A stretch of DNA of 64,000 bases from Anaeromyces robustus (Eukaryota > Neocallimastigomycota > Neocallimastigomycetes > Neocallimastigales > Neocallimastigaceae). Within the stretch, counting starts at the first letter, position 1, and every line of letters begins with the position of its first letter. The translations under genes were made by a program, and so were the position numbers. Location: positions 1 through 64,000 of the forward strand of contig MCFG01000322.1 of assembly GCA_002104895.1 (NCBI GenBank), in the 5' to 3' direction. The notes under the pieces are model-generated. The model was not told where the DNA came from, did not search any database, and saw nothing but the letters and a program-made list of their open reading frames with translations. Positions 15,686 to 25,437 of this stretch are shown here, piece by piece.

Positions 15686-16325
15686 ACAAATGCTTAAAGT
15701 TTTTTTTGAGAAACCTGATTTATGGAATGATAATAATAATAATAATAATAATAATAATATATATGCATATATTTATTATCAAAAAAATGAAATAATAGAA
15801 GAAATTAATCCATGGCCAGGTAAAAAAATGGATATTGTTAAAAATAATTTATTATATTCAATAAATATACCTTTTAAATATAATGAAGCCTATATTATAT
15901 TTAATGAAAATGGACATCAACAAATTCCAAGAGAACCAGGGACTCCTGGATATATTATCAAACCAAATGGTTTATATAATTCTTTTGGTCTTTCCACGAT
16001 ATATAATAATGATAATTTAAATGATATTTATAAGTCTGAAACGGGTTTGACACTCTATTATTACACTACCAACTGGAATTCTGTTTATATTTATTATCAA
16101 CTTAATAATCAACAATGGACCAATAATCCAGGATTAAGAATGACTTCTCTTGGTAAAGGTTATTATAAAATAGTTATAGAAAAAGAATGGAATAAACCTT
16201 TAGCCTTTGTATTTAATAATGGAAATAATATTTGGGATAATAATAATGGTTGTAATTATTCTGTCGATCAATCAGGAAGTTATATCATTAAAAATGGGAA
16301 AATTAACACATTAGATATACATTGA
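12864..16325 (+). CDS. Ankyrin-repeat protein with C-terminal CBM26 and CBM25 starch-binding modules
   Basis: Single 1,153-aa frame starting MVFMNENIIEIIKSEDILK. There is no signal peptide or membrane segment, so it is predicted intracellular. An N-terminal helical region (1-150) resembles decayed ankyrin units. From residue 155 to about 880 there are 19 recognisable ankyrin repeats with a hallmark NKNGDYPLLKAI replacing the usual DGxTPLHxA, some with an extra helix turn. A linker of ND repeats and an N9 run (about 920-962) follows. Residues about 942-1043 form a CBM26-like module (IYAYIYYQ, NPWPGKKM, PGYIIKPNGLYNSFG). Residues about 1061-1150 form a CBM25-like module (LTLYYYTTNWNSVYIYY, NNQQWTNNPGLRM, FNNGNNIWDNNNGCNYS). 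Both families bind starch or glycogen (established knowledge). A role in tethering proteins to cytoplasmic glycogen is inference. It is intact and neighbours Beclin divergently. Confidence 0.9.
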
Positions 16326-16378
16326 TTTAATTTAATTTTTAATAATTAATAATAATTATAATTAATAATTAATAATCA

Positions 16379-16430
<52 letters not shown>

Positions 16431-17158
16431 TTTAATAATATTTAATAATAATAATAATATTTAATAATAATAATAATACTAATAATACTAATAATAATAT
16501 TTAATAATATTTAATAATAATAATAATAATAGTAATAATATTTTTTAAAACTGTAAAAATTGTATTATATCAATTATATTAGTCATAATATATATACTTC
16601 ATTTAACAATAATATATTAATTTAATTTATCAAGTGACTATTGAAATTTTCATTATTAATATAAAAATTATAAGAGAAAAGTTTTTTTTTTTTTTTATTA
16701 GATAGATTAAAAATATAAAAAATTAGATATAAAGAATATATGAATAATAATTAGAATAATAAATTTAATATGTTGATAATTTTAATAAAATAATAAATTA
16801 TAATATTTTAATTGTTTAAAATAATAAATTTATAACTTGTTTCCTTTTATATATATCCTTTTTTTTTTTTTTTTTTTTTAAATAAATAGTAAAAACTGTT
16901 TTATCAGTTATTTAATTATAATATTTATTACAAAAGCAAATAAAGAATAAAATATTTGATAACTATACATATTTATATTATTTTAAAAAAAAAGTGTAAA
17001 ATATTTTATTCCTTAAATACAAAAAAATATGTCATTTTTATAATCTACTAATTTTTTTTTTTTTTTTTTTATAAATGAAAACAAGAAAAATAAATTTGTA
17101 TTTTAATATAAAACCTATATTTATTAATTAAATAATATAATAAAAATTTTTTAATATT
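16326..17158. other. A/T DNA with a (TAA)n microsatellite
   Basis: Downstream of the ankyrin gene. About 16,380-16,535 is (TAA)n with (TAATATT) interruptions. The rest is A/T-only with T runs at about 16,681, 16,860 and 17,050. No coding signal, no RNA gene seen. Confidence 0.7.
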
Positions 17159-17383
17159 TTGTGAAATTGATCTTAAATGTTATATTTAGGATATAAATTA
17201 TTACATTATATAAATAATATTCTGTAGTACAAGGAGTACGTAAAACAGAATTGTATGTTACATGAATACTATTAATGTAGCAAGCCACATTTACACACAA
17301 AATATTATATTTATACTACATGATTAATAATTATACAATTTAAGTAAAACTATACTAATAAAATATTATAACTAAGATTTACA
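17159..17383 (-). repeat. 3' LTR of the copia element
   Basis: Matches 20,849-21,094 almost base for base apart from one 21-bp segment found only in the right copy. On the minus strand it starts TGTAAATCTTAG. The stop codon of the adjoining integrase frame (17,379-17,381) is the TAA inside this TGTAA. Confidence 0.8.
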
Positions 17384-19007
17384 CTTCAATAGAAATATTT
17401 TCTTTAGAATTGTTTTCTTTAAGTACTGAACTTTTGTTTACAATTTCAGAATTTAAATTTGAATTATTATTTTTGTTTTCTAATTTTTTATTATCTTTAA
17501 TACCTTTATTTATTTCTGAATTACTCAAGATTTTATTATTTTCATTCTGGTTATTAATATCTTTTTTCTTTTCTTCAGAATTTAATTCTTTTACATTTTG
17601 ACTTGAATTATTCAAATTATTGTTTAAATTAATGTTATTATTATTAATTGAATTATTTGAATTAATATTTAAATTATTTAAATTATTTTGTGAATTATTA
17701 TTTAATTTTAAATAATTTTCATATTCATCTTTAAAATAATTATTATTTTCATTTTGATTATAATTACTGATTTGATCATTAAAATTGTTAATGTGCCCAT
17801 TTGGTGAAATGTGCGGATTTATAAAATAAGGATTTAAAAAATTTAAAGGTAAATTATTTAAATTATAATAAAAATATGGGTTGTAAGGATTGTATTGGTT
17901 GAAATGATTTAAAAAATTTTTATTTTGATTATATAAAAAATTATTTGGATCATATATTAAATTTTTAATATCCATATTATTATAATTTAAATTATTATTA
18001 ACATTTTCATTATTATGATCATTTGAAGGAACTTCAAAAGGGACTTTTAAGACTTTCTCATTATTATTTTCAATATTATTGTTGTTATTATTGTTATTAT
18101 TGTTATTTTTATCAATATTATTATTATCTTCATTAATATTTTCTTCGATGTTATTATTATTTTCATTATTATTATTATTATTATAATTATTATACTTATC
18201 ATTATATTCATTTTCACGATAAGAGTAATTATGAAAGTCCACTTTTTTGTCATTATTGTCATCTTGTGTTGTAAAATCTATTATATCTGGAACAGAAGGA
18301 GGTATATTTGCTGTTCCTGGAGTATCTTCATAAAATTCAACGGCCTTTGCTAATATGACTTTGTTATTTATTCTATCATATATTCTAAATGCGGTAGGAT
18401 TCCTATCATATCCAATAAAAATTCCAGGGTGTGTTGAGTTTTCGAATTTCTTTCTAAACTGTTTTGGGATGTAGAAGAAAACTTGACATCCAAATACCTT
18501 TAACTTATTATAATCAACCTTTTTACCTTCAAATAGTACTTCGTAAGGGATTTTATTGTCATTTCCTCTATGAGGAAGCCTATTGTGTATATAATTTGCT
18601 GTATTTATAGCGTCTTCCCAGAATTTGTTATTCAACCTTGCATCATTTAGAAGTGCCCTTGCGGCATTTATTAACGTTTGTTGAAACCGTTCGGCCTTTC
18701 CATTTTGTTGTGGATTATATGGAATAGTATTTAACTTTATTATTCCATTATCTTCACAAAATTTGTCAAACTGATAGTTATTGAACTCAGTTCCATTATC
18801 AGTTTTTATATATTTGATATTTTTATTGAATACATTCTTAACTTTATTATACCAATTTTTAAAAGTTAAGAAGACTTCGGCCTTTGACTTTACACAAAAA
18901 ACCCATCCGTAGCGTGAAAAGTCATCAATAATCGTAAAGAAGTATTTATTTCCATACAATGATTCATCTGAATACTGTACAGTATCCATATGGATCATTT
19001 CAAACAA
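17379..19007 (-). CDS. Copia-type integrase part with an Asn-rich tail
   Basis: Part of the copia fossil. The first half carries the integrase core of the rve fold: D in FFTIIDDFSRYGWVF, D in KYIKTDNGTEFN, E in NPQQNGKAERFQQT. It is followed by the copia-typical KVFGCQVFFYIPKQFRKKF region. The second half is a long N/E/S/L-rich low-complexity tail that runs straight into the LTR. The tail replaces the position where reverse transcriptase normally follows. Confidence 0.85.
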   Translation of the reverse strand: MFEMIHMDTVQYSDESLYGNKYFFTIIDDFSRYGWVFCVKSKAEVFLTFKNWYNKVKNVFNKNIKYIKTDNGTEFNNYQFDKFCEDNGIIKLNTIPYNPQQNGKAERFQQTLINAARALLNDARLNNKFWEDAINTANYIHNRLPHRGNDNKIPYEVLFEGKKVDYNKLKVFGCQVFFYIPKQFRKKFENSTHPGIFIGYDRNPTAFRIYDRINNKVILAKAVEFYEDTPGTANIPPSVPDIIDFTTQDDNNDKKVDFHNYSYRENEYNDKYNNYNNNNNNENNNNIEENINEDNNNIDKNNNNNNNNNNNIENNNEKVLKVPFEVPSNDHNNENVNNNLNYNNMDIKNLIYDPNNFLYNQNKNFLNHFNQYNPYNPYFYYNLNNLPLNFLNPYFINPHISPNGHINNFNDQISNYNQNENNNYFKDEYENYLKLNNNSQNNLNNLNINSNNSINNNNINLNNNLNNSSQNVKELNSEEKKKDINNQNENNKILSNSEINKGIKDNKKLENKNNNSNLNSEIVNKSSVLKENNSKENISIEV

Positions 19008-19269
19008 TTCTTTGGTTTTATTTTCGGAAGAATAATATGGAAAATTTCTCAGTTTGGATTCTGAGCAAACTTTACATTTATTCTTTATGTTTATATTTGG
19101 TAGTCGGTCTTTTATTTTTTCAATATTGAAATGTCCTAAACGTCTATGCCATAAGTTTAGGATTTCTTCATTTTCATTACATTCAATATTGTTACATTCA
19201 ATACTATTATTTTCAAAATTTATTTTATTTTCAAAAGACCATATTTTATATGTATTATAGTTAGTTGCA

Positions 19270-19557
19270 CTAACTGTACATATTTTTATTACCTTTTTTA
19301 TTATATATTGAAACTTTATTTATACCATCTTGATTATAAAATAAAATTTCAAAATATTGATTACAAAGTTGATGTATTGACATCAAACTTCTTTTAAATG
19401 TAGAAATATATAGTACATTTTTTAAAACAATTTTACATTCATTTATGTATCCTACATACGTACCTATGTATTTTGAAGTTACTGTTTCACCATTAGCGAA
19501 ATTTATAACTTCATAGTGTTTTCTTATATTTTTGAGGCATTTTAAATCGTGTGTCAT
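19270..19557 (-). CDS. Copia protease / pre-integrase fragment
   Basis: Short open part of the same fossil, with the copia motif pattern NVLYISTFKRSLMSIHQL that lies between protease and integrase in this family. Assignment rests on that motif and on its place between gag and integrase. Confidence 0.65.
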   Translation of the reverse strand: MTHDLKCLKNIRKHYEVINFANGETVTSKYIGTYVGYINECKIVLKNVLYISTFKRSLMSIHQLCNQYFEILFYNQDGINKVSIYNKKGNKNMYS

Positions 19558-19584
19558 ATGATATGACGCACCAGAATCTAAGGT

Positions 19585-20670
19585 CTATGATATTAAATAT
19601 TTTTTGGTTTTAGATTCTTCTTCATTTTGAGTATAGTATTCTACTTTGTGTCTAGTGCCTCGGGAGCTTTCCTTTACTTTTTCCATAGAGTTCGCTTGGT
19701 TTGTGGTTTCTTTATCTGAGTTGTAGTCTATGACGAACTTCACATATTTCTCAGGATCTTCATCTGCTCTTGCACAGCAGAAACTTGACTGGCCATTACT
19801 TCCTTTGGAGTTATTGTTTTTATTTTTATATTCATTGTTTTTGCTATTTTTATTATTTCTATGATTGTTGTTTCTATATCTGCATACCTTTGCAGAGTGT
19901 CCTAATTTATTACATATTTGACATTTTATTAACCTTTTATTTTTATTATATTGTTGCGAACTGTTGGCTTCTGAATTCATACTAATACCTTTGTTGTTTT
20001 GATTAAATTTCTGTTGTCTTTTCATTAGAAGGTATTTAGTATGTTGATGATCTTCTATTACGGTTTCACAACAGGTTTTCCAATCATTTTTGTGTTTTAG
20101 CAAATTCGACATATATATCAATTGTCTTGGTATAGCGTTGAATAGATAGTCGAATTTTTCTTTGTCTGATTTAGTTATCCCAAGATTTTCTAGTTCACTG
20201 AATATGTTGTTCATAGAGGAAATAAACATTGACATAGATGATTTTTTACTGTCAAAAATTAAATCATCTAACTCTTTTAATAAAATTTCTTTTCTTTCAC
20301 TATCAGCATATGAATAAGTGTCTTTTAGTATTTTATATATTTCATATGCTGTGCTGGTAATGAAGTTTAACTTTCTCTTGTTTTCATAGTTAATGCTGTT
20401 ATTAATTAAAGTTTTGGCTGTATTGTCTTTTAATATCATTTCTTCGGTGATAATTGAGTGATAAACTTTGCTTTTGTCACCTCTGACTTTAATGTATTTA
20501 CTTAAGTTTTCCTTCTTAATATTGTTTGAAGGAATTTTCTTAAGTCTTTCTTCTTCTATATATGAATAATCTTTATGTTCTATAAGAAGAGTTAATTCTT
20601 CACTCCAGGTTTTGAAATCAGTACCTGGTTCTCCTAGGAGAAAATTTGTTTTTGTTTTTTGATATTCCAT
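19585..20670 (-). CDS. Copia gag with CCHC zinc knuckle
   Basis: 361-aa frame, first part of the copia fossil. It has a gag-like helical region followed by a CCHC knuckle, CQICNKLGHSAKVC, then an N/K-rich tail. It lies directly downstream of the 5' LTR (right side). Confidence 0.8.
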   Translation of the reverse strand: MEYQKTKTNFLLGEPGTDFKTWSEELTLLIEHKDYSYIEEERLKKIPSNNIKKENLSKYIKVRGDKSKVYHSIITEEMILKDNTAKTLINNSINYENKRKLNFITSTAYEIYKILKDTYSYADSERKEILLKELDDLIFDSKKSSMSMFISSMNNIFSELENLGITKSDKEKFDYLFNAIPRQLIYMSNLLKHKNDWKTCCETVIEDHQHTKYLLMKRQQKFNQNNKGISMNSEANSSQQYNKNKRLIKCQICNKLGHSAKVCRYRNNNHRNNKNSKNNEYKNKNNNSKGSNGQSSFCCARADEDPEKYVKFVIDYNSDKETTNQANSMEKVKESSRGTRHKVEYYTQNEEESKTKKYLIS

Positions 20671-20848
20671 AGTGAAGATTTAATTTTAAAATTTTTAATT
20701 TCGAAATTTCAAGATTTTAAAATTTAAAGATTGAAATTTATAACTATTTTGTTATAAAATAGTAAATTTGAATATTATGATTTTAAATGTTTATGTTTTA
20801 AATTATTAATAACATGAGTCGTAATGAGACTCTTAATCTTTTAATATT

Positions 20849-21094
20849 TTGTGAAATTGATCTTAAATGTTATATTTAGTAAACCTCATTTTATTTATAT
20901 GATATAAATTATTACATTATATAAATAATATTCTGTAGTACAAGGAGTACGTAAAACAGAATTGTATGTTACATGAATACTATTAATGTAGCAAGCCACA
21001 TTTACACACAAAATATTATATTTATACTACATGATTAATAATTATACAATTTAAGTAAAACTATACTAATAAAATATTATAACTAAGATTTACA
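20849..21094 (-). repeat. 5' LTR of the copia element
   Basis: Right-hand copy, 246 bp, otherwise matching 17,159-17,383. On the minus strand the leader just downstream contains a small hairpin, GAGTC..GACTC. Confidence 0.8.
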
Positions 21095-21829
21095 ATATTA
21101 AACTTTATTTTCAACAAAATTGTTAAAAAAAGTTATATTATTAATTATAAAATAAAATATTAAATTTAATATTTAATAAAATAAAAATGAGTGAATATAC
21201 TTATTAATTAAATATCTTAACCTGACTATTGTTTAAACCAAACCACCAAAATTTAACAAATTTCTCTTATATTTTTAGCCTTTAATTTTTCTATTTTATT
21301 GGACTAATAACGCATATCAATATTATCTTCTCCATATTCACCTTTAAGATATGCTATTATTGATTCAAGCTTTAATATATCTTTTGCAATGAAAGGATTA
21401 GTTGATTTTTTAATATAACCATTTTATTTTCTATGGTAGCATTAATTATTTCTTCTTTCTTTCTAACCCTTTAATAAATGAAGTATCCATAACTATGTTA
21501 TGTTATACTTCAAAATTATCGCCGCTAAGGACATATATTAATATCATTATAACAAAATTACTAATTAAACAAATTTATATTTAATATTATAATTACACAA
21601 GAATTTAAAACAATAATTAATACATAATTTTCATGATTCGGTCCGTTGTAACGAATCATGAAAATGAGTAACCTATCTTAGTGGTTAGTAACTAAGATCA
21701 TGGTTCGAACCTCTCGAGTTTGAAACCTCTCAATTCCAAAGTATCATTTTTTTATTATTTTTATTTTTACCATAAATTTTACCAAACAAAATTATTCTGA
21801 TTGGTTAAATTTTGATCACTATATATTCT
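21095..21829. other. Degenerate sequence with traces of coding texture and a tRNA-like block
   Basis: About 21,210-21,560 has coding-like texture on the minus strand (for example VMDTSFIKGLERK and YLKGEYGEDNIDM) but many stops; I do not recognise it. At 21,631-21,668 a 14-bp inverted repeat (ATTTTCATGATTCG and its complement) surrounds a TGTAACGAATC sequence identical to the start of the LTRs found at 62,462. It is followed by A-box-like TATCTTAGTGG (21,674-21,684) and B-box-like GGTTCGAACCT (21,702-21,712). This may be a remnant of that LTR family. Confidence 0.4.
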
Positions 21830-24780
21830 AGTTTTATTCTGTTATTTTTAATATGATTTTGAGTAAAATAAAACTTTATATTAATGTGTTTTAATTTAGA
21901 GTTTAGTTGTTCATTTTCAATTGTGGTTTTACTCGATAAATTATCTGTAAAAACTTTAATTGGTTTATTAAATTTAAATAGTTCCTGTAATTATATTTCT
22001 GATCCATAATACTTTTTTAGTGCATTCAGTAGTTCCAATATATTCGGCTTCAATTGTCTAAGTAGCTACTGTAGATTGCTTTTTAGAGGACCAGCAAATC
22101 GGATCGTTTCACATTAAAATAATGTGTCCTGAAGTAGATTTTTTATCTTTTGAATCTCCTCCTAAATCAGAGTCAGTGAATGCAATAAATTCCCTTGTTC
22201 CAGTATATGTTATTTTATAATTTTTGGTTGAATTTAAATATATATATATATTGTTTACGTTATGCCAGTCGGAAATAGTAGGATTTTTTTGCAGTACGAG
22301 AAGCTTTGCTAACAGTAAATGAAATATCGGGACGACTACATTTTGATAAATATATTAGTGATCCAAGTGCGCTTTTGTAAGTTGTTTTGTCAAATAAATT
22401 TTTTTTTTTTTTTCATTTTGATTATCACCAATACATGGTGTTTTTGCTTTACGAGCATTATTGATTTTGAATTTTGATAATATTTTCAATATAGTTTGTT
22501 TGAGAAATGGCATATTTGTATCCCTTTTTCTCAACTTTTATTCCTAGTAAATAATTAATTTCTTCACAATTTGATATTTTAAAATTACTTTTTATTATTT
22601 TAATTGTTTTTTCAATCTCATTTGTTTTCCCGTGATAATCATGTCGTAAACTTATATACCTACGATACAGGTAGTATTTCCATTTCGAGTTCTTTTAAAT
22701 ATGAAAGACTCAGAGATTAATTGTTCGAAACTATTGTTCTTTAGGAATGAAGTAATAGTATCATTCCATTGACGGCCTGATTGCTTTAACCCGTACAAAG
22801 CTTTATTTAATTTCCAAAAACCTTTACCATAGTTTTCGTCACCCTGCGGAATTGTTACATATATATCTTTGTCTAATTTTGCATTAAGATAGGCGGCTTT
22901 AATGTCTAGTTGGAACATCTGCCAGTGAAGACATACTGCTAAAGAAATGCTGCTAAAGAAATGATTAGTATGATACTATCAATACTGTAAAGATATTTAA
23001 TGCCACAGCGTAAAATCCTTAAATGTAATTTAAGCCACTATACGTATTGATTAAAATTGCATAAAATAATTCTGTAAAATTATTGTGAAACAATAATTTA
23101 AATCAATTAAATAAAGTTCTAAACAAAATAATTATTAAATTTTAATTTTTAATTTATAAAATTTTTCATTATTTTTAAATTTAAAATATATAATAAATAT
23201 ATTATTAATATTAGAATAATAAATAAATAATAAATGAATTCAATTGAAATTATTTAGTCTTAGTTTTAATAGTTAATTTAAAATTTTTATTTTTAGAAAT
23301 AATAAATAAATTTATTATATAATAAAGTTTAGTTAGTTAGATAGTCCCTAAATAAATAGAAATTAAATATACATAAATTAGTATAATATATAATAAATAT
23401 AATTATGAAAAAAAATAAAAATACTTCAAAATTTCTTAAATTGAAAGGTGTAATTGTTATTAAATTTGATTTTAATTATTTAAATATTAATAAAAAATTA
23501 TTATAATAAAACAAATCCTTATTTCGTTATTTTTACTATTTTAGTGTTTGTGTTCTTTTGTTATTGTAATCTCTTTCTAATAAATCTTTTACAAATATTA
23601 AGAGTAGGGGAGAAGGTTAATTCATAGTCAATTCCTCTGATTTGACTATATCCTTTAGCGACTAATCATGGTTTAAATTTAATTATATTGCTATTGCTAT
23701 CACGTTTTATTGTAAAGATCCATTTAGTTTTAATTGGTTTTTTGTTATAGAGTAATTCAGAAACTATAGTCATGATGTTGTTATCATATAAATTTTCCAA
23801 TTCTGCTTCCATAGCTTCAATCTATTTTTCTTTATAATTACTAGTGATAGCATCATAAAATGAAAGAGGGGTATCCAAACTTATATTTACTATTTCAACG
23901 TTGGGTTCAAAAGTAGCAATTCGTTTTGTCCTTCCATTTTCAATTATGCTTCCAGGTCTTTTTATAGGCAAGTTATTGATTATTTCATTTACTCTAATTT
24001 TCTTATTATTGTTATCTTCGTTATTTTTTTCCAATTTTCTTTTGGTAATACTATTAAAATATTCTGGATTTGTTCTTTTCTTCTTATTATAATATATTGA
24101 ATCAAAGCTATGTCTTATTAACTTTTTATTTTTAACTTCTATAATTTTTGGATTAAAATAATATTCATTTTCTGGGAAAATTTTAAAGGTTTTTAAATTT
24201 TCATTTAAATCTTCTATAGTAAAACTAAGTTCGGGATCATTTTTTTGATTTTTATCGTAATTTTTATTTTCCGTAGTAACTTTTTTATTCGTAGTGAAAG
24301 AGTAATTGTTTTGTATATTATCACTTGTTGTGACTTCATTTATTTTTCGTGTATTATTATTATTATTTTTATTTTGGATAATGTTTGGTTGAGTATCATT
24401 CTCAGTTTCAGTGCTGGATTTCACATCCAGGTGTTGCATCATTTTTGTTATCGGATGTAGTTGTTCATTTACTGAAGTATCATAAAGTTTTTTATTTGTG
24501 CGTGTCATTATTATTAATAGTGGTTGTTTTATTTTCATCTGTATCGTTGGAAAATCTATTAGCGGATGGTAGTCTTAAATCAATTCCAAGATTTCTTCTT
24601 GAAAAGGTTAAGTTTGATGGTAGATTCTCTTCGAATACAGCTTCTCGGACTAGGTGTAGTTTAAAGTCTTCATAATTTCTTTGAAGATTGGCACTGTAAA
24701 GCTTAATCTCCGAATCGGCTTTTCTAAATATGGTTTGTTCAGTTTCTATTAGATTTTTGTCAGCGAACCTCTAGTTTGTG
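21830..24780 (-). mobile_element. Second copia fossil (reverse transcriptase / RNase H side), much decayed
   Basis: Minus strand. Parts from 5' to 3': integrase tail and linker (about 24,700-23,822, including an N/K-rich open stretch at 23,822-24,538), start of reverse transcriptase (about 23,830-23,594), more reverse transcriptase (22,652-22,918, with LDIKAAYLNAKLD and ALYGLKQSGRQW), and RNase H (about 22,200-21,880, with KSTSGHI and EAEYIGTTE). A solo LTR of another family (22,986-23,593) is inserted in it. No LTRs of its own were seen. More than five breaks, so old. Confidence 0.8.
22986..23593 (+). repeat. Solo LTR of the TGTAAAG chromovirus family
   Basis: Starts TGTAAAGATATTTAATGCC and ends AAATCTTTTACA, the same as 38,866-39,500. 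It is flanked by AATAC and AATAT, a near-matching 5-bp duplication. Inserted into the decayed copia reverse transcriptase. Confidence 0.85.
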
Positions 24781-24883
24781 ATTTTGGTTGGGACAGCTCT
24801 ATCAAATAAACGCTTGAGAACTTAGAGTTATGGAATTACCGTCGCCTTTATTGCTTGTAATTCCCTCTTTTACACCAGGGATT

Positions 24884-25437
24884 GTAGAAAATTAATTAAA
24901 AGTAATAAATTATAATTATAATATTATTATTTACAAATATTGAATTACTGTTTTGCCTATCAACCTTTTTTTTAAAAACCGGCATAGTAATTTTAACAAC
25001 AAAGATACGTTAAAACTTTGTAATATAAAATAATAAATTAAAATTTTATTTAAAATATTAAATCTTAGGTGTCCCTATAAGCTCATTAACCGTCGTGTTG
25101 AGTGTTTGAACCCTCGCTTAATTATTAAGTTGTGGGTCGCTTCGTCTTATACGTATAAACGTTTCGCACTAAAGGCTTCTGACTAACGTTTTAATTTATA
25201 ACGCTCAAAGTTAAGGATAAGTAATTATCTTATCACAACACCACGTATATAAGACTCTAATGTCTTCTAGACGTATTTTATACACTTGCTTTAAATTTTT
25301 GTTTTAATAATAATATTATTTTTATTTATATTTTATTATATTTATTATTACATGAATTAATACTTTTAAAAACACGATTTAAATCGTTAAAACGATAGTG
25401 TTTTAATCGATTCAAAATTAGTTCTTTTATACTAAGA
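24884..25437 (-). mobile_element. Probable leader relic of a gypsy-type element
   Basis: No open frame. The stretch about 24,950-25,320 has the same order of landmarks as the leader of the gag-only elements at 35,190-35,590 (an ACCGGCA-type patch, then C/G-rich patches, then a TATATAAGA/CTCT patch), but with strong divergence. Low confidence. Confidence 0.35.

Larger units (their letters stand above)
17159..21094 (-). mobile_element. Ty1/copia LTR element, non-autonomous looking fossil
   Basis: Flanked by two direct LTRs (17,159-17,383 and 20,849-21,094) with ATATT on both outer sides as a possible 5-bp target duplication. Read on the minus strand: 5' LTR, gag (19,585-20,670), a protease/pre-integrase part (about 19,270-19,557), an integrase with a long Asn-rich tail (17,379-19,007), 3' LTR. 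I see no reverse transcriptase or RNase H part between the LTRs. The gag-integrase span is broken in about two places. The LTRs differ by one 21-bp indel and little else, so the copy is fairly recent. Confidence 0.8.

Noticed and set aside
17410-18262. Open frames opposite the copia Asn-rich tail
   Set aside because: Shadows of the (AAT)n coding tract of the tail; no family signal.
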